From the NCBI RefSeq assembly GCF_042680125.1, contig NZ_JBHTNY010000018.1: a DNA stretch of 64,000 nt. One strand, given 5' to 3'. Numbering within the stretch: position 1 is the first letter of the stretch; each line of letters opens with the position of its first letter. Origin of the DNA: Robinsoniella peoriensis (lineage in GTDB: Bacteria > Bacillota > Clostridia > Lachnospirales > Lachnospiraceae). Shown here piece after piece: positions 9,489-18,232 of this stretch. Below the pieces are notes generated by a model. That model was not told the DNA's origin and searched no databases. It worked only from the letters and a program-made list of their open reading frames with translations. Position numbers and translations under genes: made by a program.

Positions 9489-9516
9489 GCAGCCTTTATT
9501 GTCCTGCTTATTTTTA
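9483..9516. terminator. Bidirectional terminator between CsoR-family and AraC genes
   Basis: The arms AAATAAGCAG (9483-9492) and CTGCTTATTT (9504-9513) form a perfect stem followed by a T-rich run. It overlaps the end of the repressor gene and abuts the end of the converging AraC gene. Confidence 0.75.
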
Positions 9517-10377
9517 TTTTATGGGGATATAGATTTCCACCATATTTTCCGGGTCATCAAAAGCAGTTATTTTACTGCGGTATACCTCAAAATCTTCCCG
9601 TTCATCCAACAATCCTTTTCCTGAAAGCAGCCAGGTGCCGAAAATATAATCATAAGTCTGCTCCAGAGTGCCAAGTTCCCCACGGTGCGTGAATACGGCA
9701 TATTTTCCGGCTGCAACTGTTTTTTGTATTAAAATGTCCGGTATATAAGAAAAGCTATCAGCCGGCGAGCCGATCATCACGGAGAAAGACACATCACCTG
9801 CTTCGTCATAAACAGCCCTGTCTGTTTCACATACACTGAAACCATCTGCATTCCCGGCAGAATATTTTTCACGAAGCTGCAGATATTGTTCCCACAGATC
9901 AGGCAGGCGATTATCGGCGAGGGTTGTCGTTCCACGGATTCCAGCCAGTTTCACCTCCTCCATTTCCACAATTACCGGTTCTAATGTAATGTTTCCGGTA
10001 ATGTGTCTCAGGCTTTTCTTATCTAATTCCTTTTTTGCTTTTATTACCAAATCCAGCCCATTCTTACGGTAAACTGTGGGGCTGCTTCCATATATGGATT
10101 TAAAAGCGCGGCTAAATGCCTCGGAGGATTCAAATCCGCTTTCCAACGCAATATCAATTACCCGCATATCGGTATACAGAAGTTTCCTGGATGCATTGTA
10201 GAGTTTACGTTTATGGATGTAGCTGCCAACGGGTTCCCCTAAGGCGGAGGCAAACAGGCGGGTCATGTGATAATAGGAATAACCGGTTTCCCTGGCGACA
10301 TCATTTAGTCCGATGTTTTCCTCTAAATGGGTTTCAATATAGCTGACGGCTTTTTCTAAAGGGGATATATCGTTCAT
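9514..10377 (-). CDS. AraC-family regulator with C-terminal GyrI-like effector-binding domain
   Basis: This 287-residue regulator starts with an AraC/XylS double helix-turn-helix (about residues 5-105: ISPLEKAVSYIETHLEENIG, VARETGYSYYHMTRLF, IALESGFESSEAFSRAFK, GSSPTVYRK). It ends with a GyrI-like small-molecule-binding domain (about residues 125-287), as in the Rob/BmrR type, which often sense lipophilic drugs. The order HTH first, ligand domain last, is the usual one for this subgroup. AAGGAG stands before the ATG at 10377. No transporter gene is beside it, so the target is unknown. It converges with the CsoR-family gene and shares its terminator. Confidence 0.9.
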   Translation of the reverse strand: MNDISPLEKAVSYIETHLEENIGLNDVARETGYSYYHMTRLFASALGEPVGSYIHKRKLYNASRKLLYTDMRVIDIALESGFESSEAFSRAFKSIYGSSPTVYRKNGLDLVIKAKKELDKKSLRHITGNITLEPVIVEMEEVKLAGIRGTTTLADNRLPDLWEQYLQLREKYSAGNADGFSVCETDRAVYDEAGDVSFSVMIGSPADSFSYIPDILIQKTVAAGKYAVFTHRGELGTLEQTYDYIFGTWLLSGKGLLDEREDFEVYRSKITAFDDPENMVEIYIPIK

Positions 10378-10471
10378 TTTCTGCTCCTTCCTTTCTGTAA
10401 ATTATTATAACATAAGTGAATGTTATTGCGACAGCCTAATAAGAAGTAATAAGTTATCTAAATGGATCGCT

Positions 10472-10525
10472 AAAAACGGCATGGCAAAAAGCGCTGAGGG
10501 ACAATGCTTTTTGTCATGCCGTTTT
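10472..10525 (-). terminator. Strong terminator for the 10559-11950 gene
   Basis: Two 20-base arms (AAAACGGCATGGCAAAAAGC and GCTTTTTGTCATGCCGTTTT) pair with only one imperfect position around a short loop. Read on the minus strand the hairpin is followed by a T-run. It lies 34 bases beyond the stop of the minus-strand gene. Confidence 0.8.
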
Positions 10526-10558
10526 AATTCCCTTACTATGTCCGTATAACTGTGATTA

Positions 10559-11950
10559 CTATTTCGTAAGATCATTAATATAAGCATCCCACAATTCGTA
10601 ACTTAGATCTATCATGTTCTTGATCTTCTCCTGAATTTGATTATTTATAATATCATACATTTTCCGGGTCTTGAAAACATGTAATTTTTCCAGTTTGTCT
10701 GTGCTGTTATAAGTATAAATAATGGTAAACTTACCGGAAAAAAGTATGGTAACCGGAGGAAAATCATTGGTAATAATTTTTAATTTTTTTTTGTCATTTC
10801 GAGTCACATATTTATTAAATCTTTTCAGGAAGGAGATACGGGTTTCCGCTGGGATTTTTATTTCACCGGACAGAGGGACGATAGTTTTGCCTTTTGTATA
10901 AAAGCCGGTCATTGCGTAATTAGAGACATAAAAGGCAGAGTCGTCAGACAGAATTCTTTTGAACAATTTTTGCATCTGTTTATTTAAAATTACTTTATTT
11001 TCTTTGCGCTTAATGTCGTCATCGTTAATTAAATAGCCCATGGAAAGAAAGTTATATACTGCATCAATGCCGCTGTCTGTCAATTCATCCACAAAGGAAG
11101 GACGCTTGTCTAAATATGCAATTGCTTCCTTTGTAGTATAACTTAATTTATTTATATTTCCATTTAACAAAGTATTGAGAAATATTGTTAAATAGCTTTT
11201 ATACTGAATTAACTGCATAAAAATTGTTCCATCTATCTGTGTAGTAAAATACACCAGAAATTTTCCTTTTAAAAGAATAAAAGGATGACTTATCTGGTTA
11301 TTCATCTCCCAAAGATTCATCTGGGCATATTCCTGTAACCGTGTAATATTGGAAAGAATATCGAATTGATTTACCGTAAGGTTATCAAACTGAGATAAAT
11401 TAACCAGATAATTTATGATTACACTTCGCATTTTGTCTGGACAAGTAGCTTTAATTCTTTTAAATATTTCATCATAATAAATGTCATAATTGAAAAATGA
11501 ACTGTAAAATTCAAATGATTCATCTTCATCACTATTTACGATCATATCGGAAATCAGAATGCACAAAATATTCAAAATCATTTTATCCCCCATGTAGTAT
11601 GGACCTTTTTCATAATAATCCGCGGGGGCTTTATTCTCAGAAGCAAAATCACGATTCAGAGCGTATTCCACAGCTGTACGTATAAACTCCTCAAGCTCAC
11701 GCTTTGAATTGAAATCATAAATGATTGGAAAAATACTCTGTAATTTCAGATAACAATTTCTTGCATAAATATGCTGAGAAAAATAATTTGCTGCCTGATT
11801 GCAGAATTCCCATTTTTCTTTTAGCATGGGTAATCTTTTTCCGGTTAAAATTTTGCTAAGCCCACTGGGAGTCATGTTCATATGCAGTGCAAAGTCTGTC
11901 TTTGAAGTTTTAGCGATAGTTACAAGTTCATTTAATAATATACCTACCAT
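10559..11950 (-). CDS. Large uncharacterised protein with N-terminal helix-turn-helix
   Basis: I do not recognise a named family for this 463-residue protein. The first about 60 residues look like a Cro/CI-type HTH: KTSKTDFALHMNMTPSGLSKILTGKRLP, with a recognition-helix pattern followed by a long charged helical region. The remaining 400 residues are hydrophobic-rich helices without membrane-segment pattern, followed by a basic C-terminal part (KKLKIITNDFPPVTILFSGK). A multi-helix sensor fused to a DNA-binding head is likely, so a one-component regulator is my best guess. The start at 11950 is favoured over 11998 because GAGGTG precedes it by seven bases and the HTH then begins at once. It is a single-gene unit with its own strong terminator. 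The divergent neighbour at 12179 is desulfoferrodoxin, a possible target. Confidence 0.6.
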   Translation of the reverse strand: MVGILLNELVTIAKTSKTDFALHMNMTPSGLSKILTGKRLPMLKEKWEFCNQAANYFSQHIYARNCYLKLQSIFPIIYDFNSKRELEEFIRTAVEYALNRDFASENKAPADYYEKGPYYMGDKMILNILCILISDMIVNSDEDESFEFYSSFFNYDIYYDEIFKRIKATCPDKMRSVIINYLVNLSQFDNLTVNQFDILSNITRLQEYAQMNLWEMNNQISHPFILLKGKFLVYFTTQIDGTIFMQLIQYKSYLTIFLNTLLNGNINKLSYTTKEAIAYLDKRPSFVDELTDSGIDAVYNFLSMGYLINDDDIKRKENKVILNKQMQKLFKRILSDDSAFYVSNYAMTGFYTKGKTIVPLSGEIKIPAETRISFLKRFNKYVTRNDKKKLKIITNDFPPVTILFSGKFTIIYTYNSTDKLEKLHVFKTRKMYDIINNQIQEKIKNMIDLSYELWDAYINDLTK

Positions 11951-12178
11951 TGTGCGACACCTCATATTTGATAATATATTTAAAACAATAAATTTCATTA
12001 TAAACTCTTTTTTTGTTTTTTTCTTGCTAAAAAAATAAATTTTCTACTATTTTTTTTCTTTTTTTGCCAATTTATGCAGATATATTTATATTTAATTTCA
12101 AGCACCAAGCTGTTTAAAACGGTATGATGACTCAATAAAAGAGTATTTTCCTATAAAAAATAACAAAGGAGAAAAGGT

Positions 12179-12571
12179 ATGGAGCAAAAATTTTATATTT
12201 GTAAACATTGTGGCAACATTGTGGAGTTAATCCAAAAAGGCGGGGGTGTTCTTGTTTGCTGCGAAGATGAAATGGAGGAATTAGTACCAAACAGCACAGA
12301 AGCAGCAAATGAAAAACATGTTCCGGAAATCATTGTATACGGATCACAAGTGATTGTCAATGTTGGTGCCGCGCCGCATCCCATGACGGAACAGCATTAC
12401 ATAGGGTGGATTTGTATACGTACTACAAAAGGAGTGTATCGCAAAGTCCTGGCACCGCTTGATGAACCTACAGCTGCCTTTGCACTTGCCGAGAATGAAA
12501 GCATCATAAGTGCCTATGCATACTGCAATCTTCACGGATTGTGGAAGAACGACAAAACAACGCTGATATAA
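12179..12571 (+). CDS. Desulfoferrodoxin / superoxide reductase
   Basis: This 130-residue protein reduces superoxide to hydrogen peroxide at a mononuclear iron, an oxygen defence typical of anaerobes. The N-terminal desulforedoxin-like part has CKHCGN and a later CC pair for a rubredoxin-like iron site. The catalytic domain has the iron ligands in order: His in EKHVPEI, two His in APHPMTEQHYIGWI, then Cys and His in CNLHGLW. Length and ligand set match two-domain (class I) desulfoferrodoxin. The ATG has AAAGGAG upstream. The gene stands alone between a divergent HTH protein and a hairpin terminator at 12629. Confidence 0.95.
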   Translation: MEQKFYICKHCGNIVELIQKGGGVLVCCEDEMEELVPNSTEAANEKHVPEIIVYGSQVIVNVGAAPHPMTEQHYIGWICIRTTKGVYRKVLAPLDEPTAAFALAENESIISAYAYCNLHGLWKNDKTTLI

Positions 12572-12628
12572 AGGAAGAAAAAGGAAAAAAATCTATCTGG
12601 TATAGAGCTGGATTGTGAAAAGTAACGA

Positions 12629-12669
12629 GAGCTTTAAGCCTGTAGGTAATACAGATTTAAGGCTCTTTT
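12629..12669 (+). terminator. Imperfect hairpin after desulfoferrodoxin
   Basis: GAGCTTTAAGCCTGTA and TACAGATTTAAGGCTC pair imperfectly, with a TTTT run immediately after. The position, about 60 bases past the stop, fits a Rho-independent terminator. Confidence 0.6.
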
Positions 12670-12754
12670 GCGTATAAAGGATTTGAAATACATCTGAGAA
12701 ACAGATCCACTGTTGTAACAGATTTACAATATGAAGGAGAGGGAGTGATATACA

Positions 12755-13420
12755 ATGGAGCATAGAGTAAAGCGGCACTATACCCGTTTAGAATGGACTG
12801 GGTGGTATCAGTTTGCAAAAGAATATTATCTGAAGAATGGAAATCTGAAAATCCCTGTGAAGTACAGGACGGAAAATGGATATTTATTAGGGCGGTGGAT
12901 TGAACGGCAGCGGGCGGCGTATCATGAAAAAGGGGTTTACAGGATAGATGCCCACAAAATATATCTGCTGGACCAGATTGGGATGATCTGGAAAATAAGC
13001 GTACGGACAGAATGGAATATTTGGTATGAGTACTGTAAAAAATATTATATCGAAAATGGAAATATTGACATTCCGAGGAATTTGATATATCAGGATGCAG
13101 CAATTGGAGAATGGATCAGCTACCAGAGAAAATGTTTCCGAAAGAATAATTTAAGTTACCAGAGGCAGTTAAAACTGGAAGTATTAGGTATGGTCTGGAG
13201 GAAACGGCAAAGAAGAGCGTGGGATGAATGGTATGAAGAGGCCCAGTGTTATTATGAAACTTTTGGAAATCTTCAAGTGCCTGTAGATTATGTGACCGGG
13301 GACGGAAAGCACCTGGGAAGATGGGTCTATACACAGCGGGAAAAAGTACGGGGAGACGGCACGTTAAATCTGGATTCAGAGAAAATCAAAAAATTGAAAG
13401 AAATAGGTATAAAATATTGA
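12755..13420 (+). CDS. Stand-alone triple helicase-associated-domain protein
   Basis: The 221 residues are made of three tandem copies of the helicase-associated (HA) domain, each about 65 residues. Each copy has the pattern W-x2-WY-x4-YY-x3-GN-x-x-(I/V)P, then GRW or GEW followed by QR, and a C-terminal (L/I)G(M/I). Examples are NGNLKIPVKY with LGRWIERQR, NGNIDIPRN with IGEWISYQR, and FGNLQVPVDY with LGRWVYTQR. In other proteins such domains follow DEAD/DEAH helicase motors, but no helicase is present here or adjacent. The domain is thought to bind nucleic acid; this is inference. AAGGAG precedes the ATG. Phage or mobile-element origin is possible, because HA-domain tandems often occur in such contexts. 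Confidence 0.8.
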   Translation: MEHRVKRHYTRLEWTGWYQFAKEYYLKNGNLKIPVKYRTENGYLLGRWIERQRAAYHEKGVYRIDAHKIYLLDQIGMIWKISVRTEWNIWYEYCKKYYIENGNIDIPRNLIYQDAAIGEWISYQRKCFRKNNLSYQRQLKLEVLGMVWRKRQRRAWDEWYEEAQCYYETFGNLQVPVDYVTGDGKHLGRWVYTQREKVRGDGTLNLDSEKIKKLKEIGIKY

Positions 13421-13431
13421 CTTTTCTGTGA

Positions 13432-13467
13432 TGTCAACTTGACAAATAGTTTAAAGTGCGTTATTTT
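13432..13467 (+). promoter_or_regulatory. pduS promoter with palindrome over the -35 box
   Basis: TTGACA (13439-13444) and TATTTT (13462-13467) are 17 bases apart. The -35 box forms the right half of the perfect palindrome TGTCAA-C-TTGACA (13432-13444), so a dimeric repressor could block it. Confidence 0.55.
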
Positions 13468-13582
13468 ATTATCAAACAACAAAATTCAACAAAAAACAAA
13501 ATACAGGATCACTGTGTCTTTTTTCTGATTTAGGAAATGTTTTATGTGGCAAGATAATGTTAAATAATGAATGGAGAAAACT

Positions 13583-14932
13583 ATGAATCTGATTGAAACA
13601 ATTAAAGATGCCGGGATCGTCGGTGCGGGCGGTGCAGGATTTCCTACACATGTGAAATTGAATACCAAAGCAGAATACTATATTGTAAATGCTGCTGAGT
13701 GTGAGCCCCTGATAGAAACAGATAAATATTTGTGCAGAACATTTGCAGATGAGCTGATTAAAGGAATTATGATGATCTCCACACATCTGGAAGCCAAGAA
13801 ATCTGTCATTGCAATAAAAGCGAAATACAAACCGGAAATAGCTGCATTAAGGGAAGCCATTGAAAAAAACGGTGCGGATATCGAAATCTTTGAAATGCGG
13901 ACGTTTTATCCGGCAGGAGATGAACAGGTTATCGTTCAGCAGGTAACCGGAAGAAGTGTCCCCGAGAGAGGGCTTCCGATTGAGGTTGGTGCGGTAATCA
14001 ACAATGTCGGTACTATTGTCGGAATGTATAATGCCATAGTTCACGGTAAAAAAAATACCAGTAAGTTTCTTTCTGTTGTGGGAGAGGTTCAGGAGCCGAT
14101 TATGCTTCAGGTACCAATCGGAACACCGATTAGAGAATGTATTCAGGCAGCTAACCCGAAGATTTCCGATTATGCAATTATTCTGGGCGGACCAATGATG
14201 GGACGAGTGGTTGCAGATGACGAGGCGATAGACCAGCAGTTCGTAACAAAGACAACCGGAAATATTATTGTACTGCCGAAAAATCATTATTTAATTGAAA
14301 GAACCCATGTGCCTATGGACAGGATCAAACACCAGGCAAGAAGTGCTTGTATACAGTGCCGTATGTGTACAGATTTATGTCCGAGATTCCAGATTGGCCA
14401 CCGCATTAAACCACATCTTGTTATGAGAAACATCTGGAGAGAGAATAGCATTGATTCTGATAAACAATTTGAGGAATGTTTTGGTGATGCGGTAAATTGC
14501 TGTAACTGCGGATTATGTGAATTATTCTCATGTCCTATGGGGCTTTCTCCAAGAAGAGTCAACGGATATATGAAAGGAAAGCTCCAGGAAAGAGGAATTA
14601 CGGTTGAAAAGAACATGCATCCTGTCTCCAGACCGACAGTGGAGTTGAACAGAGTCCCAACCGACCGTTTAATTGCCAGACTGGATCTGGGCAAATACAA
14701 TGGATTACATGCACATGACTGTATAGAACTTCATCCGAAAGAAGTTTTCATCCCATTGTCACAACATATAGGCAAGCCGGCAGTAGCCGTAAAAAATGTG
14801 GGTGACAAGGTGTGTGAAGGTGACGTGATTGCCAGTGCTGATGCAACAGGTTTATCAACAAATATACATGCAAGCATAAATGGAACCGTATGTGATGTAA
14901 CATCATCTGGCATCAGAATCAGTGAAAACTAA
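13583..14932 (+). CDS. pduS: PduS-like cobalamin reductase (RnfC-type Fe-S flavoprotein)
   Basis: This 449-residue protein belongs to the PduS/RnfC family. In propanediol-utilisation microcompartments PduS reduces cob(III)alamin toward cob(I)alamin so that coenzyme B12 can be re-adenosylated. The N-terminal part has the glycine-rich IVGAGGAGFPTHVKL and NAAECEPLIETDK blocks of the RnfC-like flavin/NADH-binding core. An SLBB-like segment follows. Two [4Fe-4S] motifs are seen: CIQCRMCTDLCP (about residue 254) and CCNCGLCELFSCP (about residue 308). The C-terminal part resembles a biotinyl-like RnfC end. The start at 13583 is preferred to 13571 because GGAG is then well spaced. It is paired with the BMC shell gene pduT (14-base gap). 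No diol dehydratase or other shell genes are in the window. Confidence 0.9.
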   Translation: MNLIETIKDAGIVGAGGAGFPTHVKLNTKAEYYIVNAAECEPLIETDKYLCRTFADELIKGIMMISTHLEAKKSVIAIKAKYKPEIAALREAIEKNGADIEIFEMRTFYPAGDEQVIVQQVTGRSVPERGLPIEVGAVINNVGTIVGMYNAIVHGKKNTSKFLSVVGEVQEPIMLQVPIGTPIRECIQAANPKISDYAIILGGPMMGRVVADDEAIDQQFVTKTTGNIIVLPKNHYLIERTHVPMDRIKHQARSACIQCRMCTDLCPRFQIGHRIKPHLVMRNIWRENSIDSDKQFEECFGDAVNCCNCGLCELFSCPMGLSPRRVNGYMKGKLQERGITVEKNMHPVSRPTVELNRVPTDRLIARLDLGKYNGLHAHDCIELHPKEVFIPLSQHIGKPAVAVKNVGDKVCEGDVIASADATGLSTNIHASINGTVCDVTSSGIRISEN

Positions 14933-14946
14933 TGGAGGATTAAGGA

Positions 14947-15486
14947 ATGGGAAATTCAGTTGGAATGATAGAACTATCCAGTATAGCGAAAGGAATTGAA
15001 ACCTGTGATGAAATGTTAAAGGCAGCGAATGTAGAATTATTGAGATCATCTACAATCTGTCCTGGAAAATATATGATTATCATTGGTGGAGATACAGGGA
15101 GTGTAGATGCTTCCATGAAAGTCGGAGAAGCAGCAGCAGGACATTTCCTGGTAGATAAATTATTAATTGCCAATGTCAGTGACCAGCTTATGCCTGCCAT
15201 CAGCAGTACTTCGCAGGTTCCTACAGAAGGGGCAGTGGGTGTCATCGAATTTTATTCCGTTGCATCGGCTATCGTTGCAGCAGATACTGCAGCAAAGGCA
15301 GCAGCGATCACGCTGATTGAGATTCGTACCGGATTTGCGGTAGGCGGTAAAGGATTCGTTACTATGAGCGGAGATGTAAGTGCCGTAACAGAAGCAGTGA
15401 AGGCGGCAGAGGCAGTGAGCGAGCTTATGGTTCACAGCGTAGTGATTCCAAGACCGACAGATAAGTTGTATGAAGCGTTACTGTAA
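14947..15486 (+). CDS. pduT: PduT-like tandem-BMC microcompartment shell protein
   Basis: This 179-residue protein has two fused BMC domains (about residues 3-85 and 95-179), the layout of trimeric BMC-T shell proteins. The second copy opens VGVIEFYSVASAIVAADTAAKA. Characterised PduT holds one [4Fe-4S] cluster at the trimer pore, bound by Cys38. The equivalent here is Cys38 in STICPGKY, so an electron-conducting pore is likely. The partner PduS lies just upstream and probably passes electrons through PduT across the shell. GGAGG precedes the ATG. The pair is orphaned from other microcompartment genes in this window, so a main BMC locus must lie elsewhere if they are functional. Confidence 0.9.
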   Translation: MGNSVGMIELSSIAKGIETCDEMLKAANVELLRSSTICPGKYMIIIGGDTGSVDASMKVGEAAAGHFLVDKLLIANVSDQLMPAISSTSQVPTEGAVGVIEFYSVASAIVAADTAAKAAAITLIEIRTGFAVGGKGFVTMSGDVSAVTEAVKAAEAVSELMVHSVVIPRPTDKLYEALL

Positions 15487-15527
15487 TTAATGTTGTAAAA
15501 AGAAAATCGATTAAGAGTTATAGCAGA

Positions 15528-15557
15528 GGCAAAGCCATTTATAGGCTTTGCCTTTTT
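15528..15557 (+). terminator. Terminator of pduS-pduT
   Basis: A perfect nine-base stem, GGCAAAGCC and GGCTTTGCC, with a seven-base loop is followed at once by TTTTT. Confidence 0.9.
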
Positions 15558-15599
15558 AATTGAGATCTATTGTGCTGAAAATAGCTTTAGTCAGCAGTG

Positions 15600-15628
15600 T
15601 TGCATTTTACAAACAAGAGGTATATAAT
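15600..15628 (+). promoter_or_regulatory. Sigma-A-type promoter for the BspA-like gene
   Basis: TTGCAT (15600-15605) and a perfect TATAAT (15623-15628) are separated by 17 bases, 54 bases ahead of the start codon at 15682. Confidence 0.75.
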
Positions 15629-15681
15629 CAAAAATATGCTTGTAAATAAATGCATAAAATTACACAAGGAGGAAATGAGTT

Positions 15682-17961
15682 ATGAATAGATTCAAGCAGA
15701 GTAAACGAATTCTTAGTATCATTATGGCAGCGTCAATTGCAGTTTCATCCAATATCGTGGTATTTGCGAATGAAACAGGAGAAAATCCAATGCCTCAGAC
15801 AGAAGCATTTACAGAAAATCAAGAGACCGGAACAGTTTCAGTGGAATCAGAGACAGATACCGGGAACAATGATTCTGAAAAACCACAGATGGGACTTGGA
15901 ATGCAGGAAACAGAAACAGAGCAGGAGACGGATAATAAAGAGATTATTACGGAAACACAAGAAACTGAGTTTGTAGAAACAGAACAGGTATCTGGGAATA
16001 ACACTGAAGCCGTTAGAAAACAGGCAGAAGAGAAAAGTTTAAACAATCAGCAAAAAGGGTCTTCAGATCTGAATTTAAGCGAGTGGGAATATGAACAAAA
16101 TGATAAAATGATCACATTAAAAAAATATAAAGGAAAAACGGAAAACCTTGTTATTCCCGGTCAGACAATTATTCAGGGAAAGGAATATTCAGTCAGGATT
16201 GCTAAATATACGGAATCAAAAGATTATCCATATTTTAATGGAGCTTTTAGTGCTAATTATGCAATAAAAACAATAAGATTTTTGGATGGCGTGAGTTTTG
16301 AGGATAACGATATGTCGTATTCATTTGCCGATTGCAATAATTTAGAAAGTGTATCTGGCATTCCGGATAGTGTTACGAAAATGGAAAGCACATTCATGTT
16401 CTGCTCAAAATTAAAGAAAATAGATAAACTACCGGCAAATCTAAAAGATATGGTACGGGTATTTATTAGTTGTGAAGCGTTAGAAGAATCTCCTGGGATA
16501 CCAAGTGGCGTAACCAACTTAATAGGAAGCTTTCAAGGGTGTGAAAGTTTAAAAAAAGGACCTGAACTTCCGCAAGGGATCACGGATATAAGCAATATTT
16601 ATGAAGATTGTATTAATTTAACAGAAATATCCCGATTACCGGACTCAGTTAGAATTATGAAAGGGGCTTTAAAAAATTGTAAGAGCCTCAATAAAATAGA
16701 AAATTTACCGGTACAATTAGTGGATATGGGTGAAGCATTTAGCGGTTGTGAAAAGTTAGTGCAGGTACCGGACATTCCCAAAGGAGTAATCGAGCTAGAC
16801 AATACATTTAGTAAATGTTCTTCTTTAAAGGAAATGCCAAAGCTTCCTGCTGGTTTGAAAAGTTTGGATGGTACTTTTTCAGAATGTACAAGTCTGGTAA
16901 CGAGCGGTTCTATTCCTGGTGGAGTAACTGAGATGAATGGTACTTTCTATGGTTGTGCTTCTTTAACGAAGGCTCCTAAATTACCGGAAGGATTGAAATC
17001 TATCGCTAATTTATTTTTTGACTGCAGTAAATTGGAAGAATCACCTTTAATACCGGATAGTGTCGTCAATATGTATGGAGCGTTTTCTTATTGTCAATCT
17101 TTAAAAAGAGCACCAAAGCTTCCTTCCAAATTAAAAAATATGGGAAGTGCATTTTCAGGATGTTTGAAGATTACTAAGGCACCTGATATACCCGAGACAG
17201 TAGAGAATATGGCCTGGGCATTTACCAATTGTCGTAATTTGAAGGGAAGCATGACCATCTATTCGCCCTTTGAGAAGGATCGCATTAATGATGATGGCGA
17301 GTCGTCACATGGCCCATATACAAGCTGTTTTGACAATACGGCAGAAGATAGCACGGGGTTAACTGTAAATTATGGTCCAAAGTGTAAAAAGATCGATAAT
17401 ATCATTAAAGAAGGGGCTTATCATAATAAAAAAGTAAAAAAAGGCCAGCTTGTGCTTCAGGTAAAATTCAAAGCAAATGGCGGAACCACAGAAAAATCCT
17501 ATAAAAAAGTTTACTATAAAAAGAAATATGGTAAGCTTCCCACTCCACAAAGGGCAAAATACAGCTTTAGTGGATGGTATACAAAAAAAAGCGGCGGTAC
17601 AAAGATCACATCATCATCAAAGATCACTGGAAAGAAGAATATCACTCTCTATGCTCATTGGAAAAAAGTAACAGTAGGTAAAGTATCTTCTGTTTCATTA
17701 AAAAATACCAAAGCTAATAGAGTGACAGTAAATACAAAGGCAGTATCGGGTGCTAAGGGATATCTGATTACATATGCAAGGAATTCTTCATTCACAAAAG
17801 ATAAAAAGGCTCTCTTCACCTCATATGTCAATAAGAATATAAACAAACTTCAGAAGAATAAGAATTATTTTATAAAAGTCAGGGCATACAAATTAGACTC
17901 TGCCGGTAAAAAAATCTATGGTAAGTACAGCAGTGTCAAAAAGATCAAAATTACGAAGTAA
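15682..17961 (+). CDS. Secreted BspA/DUF285-type leucine-rich-repeat surface protein
   Basis: This 759-residue protein begins with a signal peptide (basic MNRFKQSKR, then a hydrophobic stretch, cleavage probably near VFANE). A Glu/Thr-rich linker of about 90 residues follows. The middle (about residues 190-560) holds at least 14 repeats of about 22-23 residues with the pattern F-x-x-C-x-x-L-x-x-x-P-x-(L/I)P-x-x-(V/L), the DUF285/BspA type. Next come an InlB_B (Listeria-Bacteroides) repeat (PTPQRAKYSFSGWYTKKSG, ending LYAHW) and a fibronectin-III-like domain ending in a Lys-rich tail. There is no LPXTG motif, so wall retention may rely on the basic C terminus. It is a single-gene unit with a clear promoter and terminator. 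Adhesion is the usual suggestion for the family. Confidence 0.88.
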   Translation: MNRFKQSKRILSIIMAASIAVSSNIVVFANETGENPMPQTEAFTENQETGTVSVESETDTGNNDSEKPQMGLGMQETETEQETDNKEIITETQETEFVETEQVSGNNTEAVRKQAEEKSLNNQQKGSSDLNLSEWEYEQNDKMITLKKYKGKTENLVIPGQTIIQGKEYSVRIAKYTESKDYPYFNGAFSANYAIKTIRFLDGVSFEDNDMSYSFADCNNLESVSGIPDSVTKMESTFMFCSKLKKIDKLPANLKDMVRVFISCEALEESPGIPSGVTNLIGSFQGCESLKKGPELPQGITDISNIYEDCINLTEISRLPDSVRIMKGALKNCKSLNKIENLPVQLVDMGEAFSGCEKLVQVPDIPKGVIELDNTFSKCSSLKEMPKLPAGLKSLDGTFSECTSLVTSGSIPGGVTEMNGTFYGCASLTKAPKLPEGLKSIANLFFDCSKLEESPLIPDSVVNMYGAFSYCQSLKRAPKLPSKLKNMGSAFSGCLKITKAPDIPETVENMAWAFTNCRNLKGSMTIYSPFEKDRINDDGESSHGPYTSCFDNTAEDSTGLTVNYGPKCKKIDNIIKEGAYHNKKVKKGQLVLQVKFKANGGTTEKSYKKVYYKKKYGKLPTPQRAKYSFSGWYTKKSGGTKITSSSKITGKKNITLYAHWKKVTVGKVSSVSLKNTKANRVTVNTKAVSGAKGYLITYARNSSFTKDKKALFTSYVNKNINKLQKNKNYFIKVRAYKLDSAGKKIYGKYSSVKKIKITK

Positions 17962-17988
17962 ATCGGACCCTGTTATCAGGTTCCATTC

Positions 17989-18024
17989 AGCCCCGCCGAG
18001 CTGCCGAAGCTCGGCGGGGCTTTT
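17989..18024 (+). terminator. Strong GC-rich terminator
   Basis: AGCCCCGCCGAGC and GCTCGGCGGGGCT form a 13-base perfect stem followed by TTTT, 28 bases past the stop of the BspA-like gene. Confidence 0.95.
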
Positions 18025-18106
18025 CGTAGGGTGTGTACAGGTCTTGATAGAATTATAATTATGAGAATGGTAGAAATTCTGTAAGAAAATTATAAGGAAT
18101 TCTACA

Positions 18107-18134
18107 TTGCATTTTTATACAACCGTGCTATACT
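18107..18134 (+). promoter_or_regulatory. Promoter of the HD-domain gene
   Basis: TTGCAT (18107-18112) and TATACT (18129-18134) are 16 bases apart, about 100 bases before the start codon at 18233. Confidence 0.6.
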
Positions 18135-18232
18135 AATAAAGACAGAAAATTTAGTTGTTCATAGAGTTTTAATATTTATCGAATTTGAGGCTTTATGGAC
18201 GAATGGTAATTCCAAAGGGGGAGTCATCACAA

